Shown piece by piece: positions 55,640-64,000 of a DNA stretch of 64,000 bases. The notes beneath the pieces are model-generated. The model searched no databases. It had not been told where the DNA came from and worked only from the letters and a program-made list of their open reading frames with translations. Position numbers and translations under genes: made by a program. This DNA is from Tetraselmis striata (lineage: Eukaryota > Chlorophyta > Chlorodendrophyceae > Chlorodendrales > Chlorodendraceae), in the NCBI GenBank assembly GCA_006384855.1, contig VCJN01002193.1:62001-126000 (forward strand), written 5' to 3'. How positions within the stretch are numbered: position 1 is the first letter of the stretch; each line of letters starts with the position of its first letter.

Positions 55640-56291
55640 CCCCCGGGACAGGACTGGCACCAGTGAAGCCCTTGCAGCGTCTCTACGACGGCCGTTTAGG
55701 CAGCAATCCAGTTACGGATTAAAAAAATAATCCAGTTACGGAAAGCCCTGGGTAGGCGACGCGCCGTTATGGTCATCAAGCAAATTGCCGAAGCATTTCG
55801 CAAGACTAATTAAAGGCCAGTGTCGGAATTTCCAACACTGTTGGATCACCGTCTAAAACACTGCCATCAAAATACCCGGCACTGACCACGAAAGGTCCGC
55901 CCTACCCGTTTGGGCGTCGGCCCATTCGAGTAATGCGAGTTGGGGCAAGCCGCCCCAACCCGCGGAGCAAAGCATTTCGGGAGTGCGATACATGTGCAAC
56001 AAAAAAGGCAATGTGAGGGAGGGCCCGACGCCATAGCTGGAAAAATTTCCCATTCCCAGTAAAATCCAGGGCGCCGTGAAGGGAGGGGGGGACCCCGCCC
56101 AAAATAAAGGCAGTTAAGTCCTCAGGCGTTAACGCACTAACCTGACTACTAATAAAATCCCTGAACTCCGGAACTAACAACCCAAAATTATGACGGTGAT
56201 ACCCCCACCGCGGGCACTCCACCAACATATGTTCGATAGTCTCAGATTCACCTCCGCCACATGCAGGGCAGGTGCTGTACGATTTCAACAT
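55640..56291 (-). mobile_element. 5'-truncated non-LTR retrotransposon (LINE), C-terminus plus 3' UTR
   Basis: The open segment 56291-55902 begins inside the element and carries CPACGGGESETIEHMLVECP, the C-x2-C...H-x4-C zinc-binding motif at the C-terminus of many LINE reverse-transcriptase proteins, then LWRRALPHIAFFVAHV and a TGA. The 260 bases below it are the 3' UTR, shared with copy 1 at 13541-13800. The 3' edge on the minus strand ends in an A-rich tail (CGAAAAAACAAAAAA). A duplicated AATCCAGTTACGG pair interrupts the UTR near 55707-55740. Confidence 0.75.
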
Positions 56292-57421
56292 GCAATCGAG
56301 TCTGGTTTTGCCGAAAATGGTGCGGAGGCCAATTTACAAGATGGCGCCATTTTTTGCGAGGAAGGCTCAGCGAAGTGGGGGGGGGGGGGGGGGGGGGGGA
56401 CTCAGAGGAGGAGCCCGCAGGGCGGAGGCGGAAACGGGAAGGCGCTGCCGAAGGCAGCGAGCTGGAAGATGGTAGACGAGCTGCTGGTGGCTGTCATGAG
56501 TAGCTCCCCGCCCGGGAGCGCAGGGCTCACGGGCGGAGGGGCAGGCCGTACTGAAACCCGATGGTACCGATAACCTAACTGGTTGAAACCACCAACAGAC
56601 CGTACGGGTCGCACTAGGACAGTCAAAGTGTTGGGAAACCCCATAAACACGTTTAGTTAATTTCAACATGCAATCGATTATGGTTTTGCCAACTTAAACA
56701 CGGTTCGTTTACGAGTGCGAGCGTGGGGAGTCGGCAAGGGTGCTGACCAAACGAAGGCGGAAGATGTCATGAGTGATAGAAGGGGTCTCGCGCCGAGAGG
56801 TTAGGAACCTCGATCGAGGCGTAAGCGCAGAATATACGCGAACGGGAGACGATGTTGACGGCGCGAGCGTCGGCGCGAAATAGACCGGACCTATCGCGGA
56901 ATTAAGGCGCCGTCTCCCGCCTACGGCGGCGCCCCACACCATTTGCCGCGCGCTGTGGTGGCCACTGCATGTAGGCTCCCGCACGACTTCGAAATCATAC
57001 TGTTAAACCCTGTATTTATCCTGTAATCCTACCAGTGTAATGACACTCGTATGTAGATAGTCATTCCGCGACATACTCGTCATAAAATGCACCTAACTGC
57101 ACTGCGCATATAATATCACTGACTCATCATCACGACGCATCATCAACAACGGACTGTTTAAGGATCTGCCTCTAGTAGCCCGACAATCTCGCTGCGCTCT
57201 GGCCTAGTCCGCGATAGCGCGTGCGCTGCACAGCTAGTCAGCGCGCGCGCGGCATTGGGCGGGGAGGCGCGCGGTAGTGGGCGGGCGGAATAAATCATTT
57301 ACATCCGGTTTCGGCAGGGACCGTCACAGCGGCCGGCCTGCTGCTCGCGGGTGGAGGCAGCGGCGGCTACGGCGGCATGGAGGCCGCCCGGCGACCCGAA
57401 CGCCCCACCACCCGCCCTGGC
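56292..57421. other. spacer, no gene
   Basis: A G run lies at about 56376-56399. CAACATGCAATCGAGTCTGGTTTTGCC at 56288-56312 recurs nearly unchanged at 56665-56690, a short direct repeat about 377 bases apart. No coding sequence was recognised. Confidence 0.4.
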
Positions 57422-59056
57422 TCATGCACCACCCCGGCCCTCCCGGGCCGGCCCTCCAGCCACCGGCTTGGCGGGCTGCTTGGCCTTCTTGGCCGGGGGC
57501 TCCGGGCTACTGCCCTCGTCGACGTTGTCGCCGGGGACGGCTTGCTTGGCCGCCGTTTTCTTGACCGCGTTAATGTTGTGCTTGACGATGCCGCCCGCCC
57601 TCTTCTGCTGCTGCGCCAGCACGCCCACCAAGCCGTGAAGCTTTGATGACGCAGCGGTGCCCGCCAGCGGCAGCGATACGATCTTGTTGCGTTGAACACT
57701 ACTCGATACGATCGGCTTACCGCCAAGTGTAGGGACTGGGCGGGGTCTGACACAGCAACTCCGAAAGTCAGTATGCGTGTTGATTACTTGTCGCGGCGGC
57801 GGTGGCTTTGTAATCGAACAAGTGCGAAACAAACGCGGCGACGCACCTGCGGCTCCCCAGTGCGGCGTCACCTCGTAGATCTCCTCCTCGCCCTTCAACA
57901 TCACGTTAGAAGGGGTGGGCACTTGCCGGCTTGGTAGCACCTCCCCAACTCGCTCTGCTGCCATGCCTCTGCAAGGTCGAGGGTCTTCACGAGTCGGTCC
58001 GCGCTCGGCAATGCCCCCTTCTCCCTACCTGCTTGGCCGTCCTTGCCCACATCTTGGAAGTAGTGCCGAACGTGGTAGTTCCTCACGTTCCCCTGCTTTT
58101 TGTACATCACAAGGTGCACCGTCAGCACAACCCACAAGGATGGTCGCAGTGGGGTTGGGAGGAAGGGGGAGGGGGTGTACTCTCGGAACGCGGCCATGAC
58201 GGTCTCCTTGGCGTAGATGTGGTTTGCGGCTGTGTAGCCAGCACGGTAGTTGAAGGTAGCGTAGCATGTCCGCTCGATGTACGGGGGCGCGGCGATGGGA
58301 AACCTCAGCGTCTTCTTCAGAGGGTAAGGGATCCCCATCTGAGTGTCGCGCGGCTAGCAATCGTCAAAGACAGCCGACAGCACCGCCTTGTCCTTGGCTG
58401 CTGGAGCAACAGCAAAAACGCGGCACGAGGCGGTCAACGCATGTGAAATTCAAATCCTCTAGGCAGTCATGTCAGCCACCCGCCGACTCAGTGTACCTTT
58501 CAGGATGGACTCCAGCCCCCTGCTCGTAGTGAGAGTATGGGACGGACCGTCGGCGGAGGCGTTCTTAATGTCCCAGTGCCCATGTCAAATCCTGCGCGCG
58601 CGGGGGGCGGGGGGGGGGGGGGGGGGGGGGGGAGGGCGCCGCCTCGGATGATGTGTTCAAGATCTGGGCACGCGTCGTCGCGTCGGGTACGCACGAGGTA
58701 AAATACTCCGTGACGACACCCTCATCGGACAGCACTTGAAAACCCGCCTCAAGTAGGAGCGTCTTCCCGGCTGCTTCATACTGCTTTCGCTCAGCCCTGT
58801 TGTTCAATATGTCCGCGAAAGCATAGCCGAACGCATCCTCGCCCGGGAGTTGCTCTGGGTGAACGCGGATATGGATGTTGATCGCATGGCCGCGGAACAA
58901 TGCATGCCGCACGTCCTCAACGATGCGGCCCGTGCTGCACAGCGCACCGAGGGGCATGGTCATGCCCTCAGACCTCACAACTTTTCCGTAGGGGAAGCCT
59001 GGAATTAGCTTGGCGTGGGTGGCCGTGATGGAGGGTGCGTGTTGGGGGACGAGCAA
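57422..59056 (-). pseudogene. module B, gene alpha: uncharacterised protein of the repeated divergent pair
   Basis: Three open segments lie in order. 59056 to about 58640 contains MTMPLGALCSTGRIVEDVRH, AFADILNNRAERKQYEA and SDEGVVTEYFTSCVPD. 58338-57901 contains YIERTCYATFNYRAGYTAAN and NVRNYHVRHYF. Then, after a frame change near 57920, EEEIYEVTPHWGAAG follows. A last segment to 57422 has a Lys/Pro-rich tail (PAKKAKQPAKPV) as in module A. A G run lies at 58611-58632, between the first two segments. Introns may explain part of the breaks. The block order matches alpha of module A, at low identity judged by eye. Function unknown. Confidence 0.45.
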
Positions 59057-59499
59057 CTACGGTACTGTCTAGCGGGTGCGAATGTGCGTCAGGTGAGCGC
59101 AGCTGCTGCTTTCAAAAAAACTAAGTCCGGTGCCGCGCATGAACGACGTCTCATCGCGCTCCGATGTTATATAGCGCACTCCGCCTTGCTGCGTAGCCAT
59201 CGCGTAATGTCCCGTATATATACCCTATTTAGCGTTTACATGAGAACACATTCGACACACATTTGCGACAGAGTCGTAATTCGGCCGTAGGTACCTCTCA
59301 ACGGAGAATGGGTCGTGATATCTGGCGTGCTCCGCTTTTCAATCGATTGTACGCGTCTGCACAAGCCCAAACATTGAGACAAGCGGCTGACGATACGTCA
59401 GGGCCACTGCCAACGACTTGTAGTGCAGCAAAGTTGTCGGCTTCTCCAAGCTACGGAACCCAAACCCATGCACTCGACCAGCACCCACCCGCCGCCGGC

Positions 59500-60286
59500 A
59501 CCCAGCGTTACCCACCATATCCACGGTTCCTCGCCTCGCCCAGTATGGCCAACGGGCTGCCCGCATCGTACGACACTGTCCCTAGGGAGTTCAGTTGTTA
59601 CCTCGCCCGGCGCTTGATCGCGAGGGGGTGCATCCATCTCGAGCCGGGGTAGGTTCCAACCCGCAAGACCGACACCAACATGTTTGCCTCTCTCGACAAG
59701 GAACAGACATGGCCGAGCGGCATCCTCGCCGTTGGGGTAGAGGGTCTCCGGGGCTGGAAGTTCGTCCTCATAGACGCGACGGACGATACCCGGGTTTCTG
59801 ATTTAGAGCTGTTTAGCGAAGTCGATTCGATATGGCTCGCTGCGGCGCGGGCTCACATGTACCGCGCCTTGGAGGTGTGCATCGGGAAGGAATTACAAGG
59901 GAATCAACCCAAAGCTGCGGGAAGCTTTCGTCGACCAGTTCAAGCTGTTCACGGCAATGGCGCTCGCGGCTACGGCCCTGCTGTCCCGCTCCATGCACTT
60001 GAACCATCCCCATGACACGCCGACCAACGTGCGCAGACTGATGGAGGCTGCCAAGAATCGCGAAGCCGACGACCTGGCGCGTGGCATCGTCCCCGGTTAT
60101 GCGCACCCAACAAGTGCAATTGCAGCACTCAGGGCAAGCTCCCTGCCATACCCCAACATCTCGTGGGGCATGGACGAGATCACAGGGCCAGCGGCCGCTG
60201 TAACGACTCCCATCATGAAATGGGCAGATAGATACCGCCAGCTAAGATCTTGTTCTATACTGGTCGACTCACGAAATTTGCAGTGA
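59500..60286 (+). pseudogene. module B, gene beta: uncharacterised protein with a TAG and a frameshift
   Basis: Blocks, in order: SYDTVPREFSCYLARR, CIHLEPG, a TAG at 59650-59652 (module A has Trp, TGG, at the matching place), LAVGVEGLRGWKFVLID, VDSIWLAAARAHMYRALEV. Then, after a frameshift near 59910, REAFVDQFKLFTAMALAATA, HPHDTPTNVRRLMEAAKN and ADDLARGIVPGYAHP. It starts about 440 bases from alpha's start, in divergent orientation. The lesions show this copy is dead, while the parallel with module A shows that the two-gene unit was once mobile or duplicated. Confidence 0.5.
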
Positions 60287-60852
60287 AATCGGCTCTTGAG
60301 ATGCTCCACGCCCCCTTGAAAGAGAAGACTGCGGATAGATGAGGCATAGTTGGGCCACTAGCCAAAGTGCTTAAAGCTAAAGATGAGGCGTAGTTGCACG
60401 TAGACAGTAAAGTAGCGAGTAGCAGCATGCAATAGTGCGCTGCAACTTAAGCATTATGTAACAGTCGTTGACAAGCCTTACCCCTATGACTGTACCAAGT
60501 TTGTCACCTCCTTTTACTGTCCCTCGTACTGAACTGACTGCCGGCAGGGGTTGTTTAAAATCGCCGTCGATTCCGATTGCCAAGGGCGGGCTAGATTTAT
60601 TTGCACGGTGGGTGCGCATGGCATCAGCGGCGCCGGGGCGCTGCGCGGAATTGCTGGGCAGCACAACTTTCATCGATTACATTTACCAACTATGCGGAAA
60701 TTCAGCTAGTAGTGCAGAGTCATTGTGTTATATTTGCATCACACATACTGCCCCACATCATGTATGTGAGGACATGCCAAACCGGAATAAGTGCTGATCT
60801 GTCACTATGTCCGGATCAACATAGAAGCATCACAGTTTCTCCTCGATGTGCT
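60287..60852. other. spacer, no gene
   Basis: Only short open frames without motifs were seen. Confidence 0.35.
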
Positions 60853-63736
60853 TCAGCACGATGGGAAGGCATCATGCCCCTTGCAAATGTTTGGCCGAAG
60901 GGGCGCCTTGCTCTGCCACACACCAATGCCGAGGGGTGGGGGGGGGGGGGGGGGGGGGGGGGCTGCTATCACCATGCGCTCAGTTGCGTGCAGTCGGCAC
61001 ACAACGAGGGTGAGGTCCGGCACCAAATGGTTGGTGTGGATCACCTCCAGGAAGTACAACACTTCCCCAACATACACGTGGTTGTCATGCTGCTCCACCT
61101 CGGTACGCATGTATTGCAGTATGGCATGCTTGCCGTACTCATTAGTGGGCACCCACTGCTCGTCCCATGTCATGTGCTTGAACACCACATGCCTCCGTGT
61201 CTCGGGCTTCTCATGCACAACCTGCATGTGAGTGTATACCAGAACTCAGCAAATCGACACTATTTAGGCCGTTTGGAGTCAAGCGTGGGGGGAGAGGGGG
61301 GGTTGCCTTTATCTGGTGGTTGCGTTTCAGTCCTTGTGTCCTTGTGTACGATACATAGGAAGCCAGGATCGATGTCCCCTCCCCTATCTTGAACTAGTGA
61401 TACAAGATGTACCCGCGGGATAGTGCAACAACCTCATTAATCACAATCAACAATGATAATAAATCATTCTTGACCACAGATATGAGTGAAATCGACTCAT
61501 GTACATCGATTTCACAAACCGCATTTCCTTTGCTAGCACGGCCGGGGCAGCGAGGCGCCAGCGCGCCGCCGCGCCGGGGCAGCTGGGCGCTAGTGCGCTG
61601 CGGCCGGGGCAGCGAGGCGCCAACGGGCAGCAGGGTAGAAACGCGCAACAGGGTATGCAGTAAATAGGAGGGTCACATGGTAGTAGAAAGTTGAGCATAT
61701 ACCGGGACATACTGCGTTAAGATTATGACGTGTAACCTGATGCGTTACGATTCCAACTAATTGGTTGAGGGCGGCATGGGACCGGGGGGGGGGGGGGGGT
61801 TCACTTGATTTCATGGGGGTTGAGCCCCCCCCTTATTGTTTCACATTCGTGCTTCCAAGCCGGCTCAGGCTCCAGTGTGCCAGTTCCTTCACAGTACTTA
61901 GCCAGCGCCACCTCGCAGTCCGGCCATGGGGCGCCTGAGGTGCCTGACTCCACAAAGGCGCCCCTGCAGCCCGGTCCCGTGCCCTCATCAAACATATCCA
62001 CCGCGTGCATCGTCTGCGCCAACGGCCTCCCACTATCCCATCAAGCCTGGCCGCCACAGAGGCAGGCTAGGGAAGGCTATGTCCAGGCTTGCACGCATGA
62101 ACTTGATGCGTGCATCACGTATAACTGCCGCCCGTATGCCCGCTCCGTGTCAAAGGTGCCACTGCCTCTGTCCACGCACTTCACGTCCCGCATCTGCATA
62201 TGACATAGGGCATATATTCATATGACAGCAACCCATACACAGTGGGCATGAGGGCAAAAGGCGGGCGGGGCGGGGGGGGGGGCTCGGTACGCTCCATCCA
62301 TAGCTTTGAGTCGCGGGTAGTGCTGCCCCTGGCCGCCTCTTGGGACTCGACAGACGAGATTGTGCTGGTTCAGTTTCATCTTTGGGCCGCATATTATAGG
62401 AGGGCACACACATATCAGCAACGCCCCTTGCGCCAGGAACCATAGGCGGGCAGCAACAGCGATGTAAAAGATCACTAACCTTCAAGGTGCCGACATACTC
62501 CCAAAAGTCCTTGACTACCCCCAACAGTAGTGCATGTGGTATCGGCAGCGGCAAGAAGTCAACATAGCTTACATACAACAACCAACGCACAAATGGAGGC
62601 AGCCCCGAAGTGCCGGCTATCGTGGGTACGATGCGCCCAACGCCGGCCTCCACTGCCAGATACCGCATATCTGCGCTGGACAGCTGCAAGTGGGCATCCC
62701 CCCAGTGGGCAATGCTAGGTTCGTAGTCATCGTCGGCAGTCTTCCCCTTCGCTGCATCCATCACCACCATGTGCACGCAACGCCGTATGTATATAGCCGT
62801 CGCACTAAGGGGCGTCTAGACGACAGACTCCGAAGTAGTACTTGATGCGTGCACCCGAAGCCGCCCATGTATGATCAACATCATCCAGAGTAGTAATACG
62901 ATATCTACATGCAGACACATAACGCATGAACGGTCACACCTTTTTCTTGTCCCTGCCCGATGTGCAATGTAGCAGACAGTAGAGCAGCCGTGCCACGATG
63001 GAATTCCACCACGCTTCATAGTCTTGAAGCGTCCAAGCACGTCAGCAAAGAAGGCGCCGATGTATATATGTGGTCTATCATCTCACATTGTGCATGCAAG
63101 TTGTGTTATATACCGGCAGCAGCCAATCACATGCCAGCATGCCCACTTCATGTTGACAGTGGGTGCACACCTGATGTTGTAAGTCACGGCGCGCTTTGGA
63201 CTGCTTGCATTCGCTGTCAATCACCTCATACACATCATGAACCGTCAGTGCGCCCTCCGCGCTCTGCGTTTTGGCAATTGCCTCGAGTGTCTCCTCCGCA
63301 TATATGTCAATGACCATGGGTGCAAAAGGCCTTGGGATGATGATCAACACCTTCCTTGATGCGCGTCTCCCCCGATTTGATGATGATTGGCATGTCTTGA
63401 CATTTCCAGTAATAGGCCACGCACGCCGCACTACAACAACATATCAAAGCCAGCCATCGATACGTATACTCATATATCTCGCAGCATGTAACAGCACCGA
63501 GGGACGAACCTAATGCCAGATATCCAGCATGAATATTCTTTGTTGTAGTGTAGCTCCACCCCATCTCCACATAAATCATACACCCCGTTGTCTTTGTGAG
63601 AAAACTGCCCGTTGGTGACAGCATCCATGGCCTTGCATGCTTCAGAGTTCCAAAACCCATTGATAGATTTGTCTCTGCATAAACCTCGGCGCAGAGCCCA
63701 TTCCTCATCCCAAAAGGATTGCTTCACCACATGCAT
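60853..63736 (-). pseudogene. transposase relic of the Tnp2/KDZ-like (CACTA-type) algal class
   Basis: Minus-strand pieces, in order: FWDEEWALRRGLC, VYDLCGDGVELHYNKEYS and SCWISGIR (63736-63507); CQDMPIIIKSGETRIKEG, then in a shifted frame PFAPMVIDIYAEETLEAI (63420-63180); AKGKTADDDYEPSIAHWGDA and LLYVSYVDFLPLPIPHALLLG with KDFWEYVG (62776-62480); and a C-terminal part with HVVFKHMTWDEQW and VGEVLYFLEVIHTNHLV (61227-60960). The order of a 'GDG' sheet, a 'RC.D.P' step, then 'HALLLGVVKDFW' recalls large algal transposases with a DDE core. Several frame changes and G runs at 60939-60962 and 61785-61798 break it. Terminal repeats were not found, so the class is tentative. Confidence 0.45.
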
Positions 63737-64000
63737 CGTGTTTCGTGCAACATCAACAATAACTCAATTAAGCTTTGCGCTGACAATGCTGCCGATTACG
63801 AGTGGGGGCAAACGGAAGGGGGCGGGGGCGCATCACCTCACAGACGTTGAAGTCGTAGGAAAACTTGCGCGGTCGAGGCGTGCCGCAGCGCCGGTGGCGC
63901 AATGACTCGGGTGATCCCAATCATGCCACCGTGCACGCTCTCATCCGCGAAAATATTACTAACACAGGGTGAGCGTCCTACGTCAACAAGGATGGCAGTG
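63737..64000. other. right edge, no gene seen
   Basis: A short plus-strand open frame has no motif. It may be the flank of the transposase relic. Confidence 0.3.

Noticed and set aside
13390..59652. TAG as a reassigned sense codon, because it appears at conserved sense positions in the kinase (13390) and beta B (59650)
   Set aside because: The two sites would need Tyr and Trp respectively, and the kinase gene itself ends in TAG. Single substitutions in decaying genes explain both.

Overview
The window looks like nuclear DNA of a green alga, most likely of the Chlamydomonadales (Chlamydomonas/Volvox group). The evidence is GC-rich coding sequence cut into many short exons with GT-AG introns, TTTTAGGG-type telomere-like motifs inside the sequence, candidate TGTAA polyadenylation signals, a large load of decayed transposons, and dozens of long poly-G/poly-C runs. 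Species cannot be told from the sequence. All exon models here were built by hand from splice signals, reading-phase agreement and conserved motifs; none was checked by search or transcript.

Host genes. A partial coiled-coil gene runs off the left edge (62-356, minus). A complete four-exon class II histone deacetylase of bacterial-like type lies at 3864-6230 (minus), with all splice phases closing to 405 aa. From 24305 down to 10640 (minus) is a long LRR receptor-like kinase. Its exons can be followed from signal peptide through about eight leucine-rich repeats to a full kinase domain, but it carries a TAG inside the kinase, one acceptor changed from AG to AT and one donor changed from GT to AT, so it is called a probable pseudogene. 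An intronless DUF262 (GmrSD N-terminal-like) protein of 576 aa is at 29005-30735 (minus). A small multi-membrane-span protein gene lies at about 45100-48997 (plus), and a coiled-coil gene of about nine exons at 50062-54570 (minus).

Mobile and repeat DNA fills the rest. The LRR-kinase introns hold a tRNA-like promoter remnant, a 5'-truncated LINE tail, and 190-bp, 285-bp and 209-bp tandem repeats. A MITE-like repeat occurs twice in opposite orientation (9398-9690 and 19192-19527). A transposon-like gene with a 60-bp coding repeat lies at 24974-27152. A 192-bp minisatellite (31848-32600) abuts two head-to-tail copies of a Gag-only element (32657-34912 and 34913-35482). One further gene family has three decayed copies (27300, 37600 and 43800). 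A divergent two-gene module occurs twice (39535-41954 and 57422-60286) and is the best candidate for something undescribed. A LINE C-terminus is at 55640-56291 and a Tnp2/KDZ-like transposase relic at 60853-63736.

The genes do not form one pathway. The picture is a transposon-rich chromosomal segment with four or five ordinary host loci, one of them decaying.
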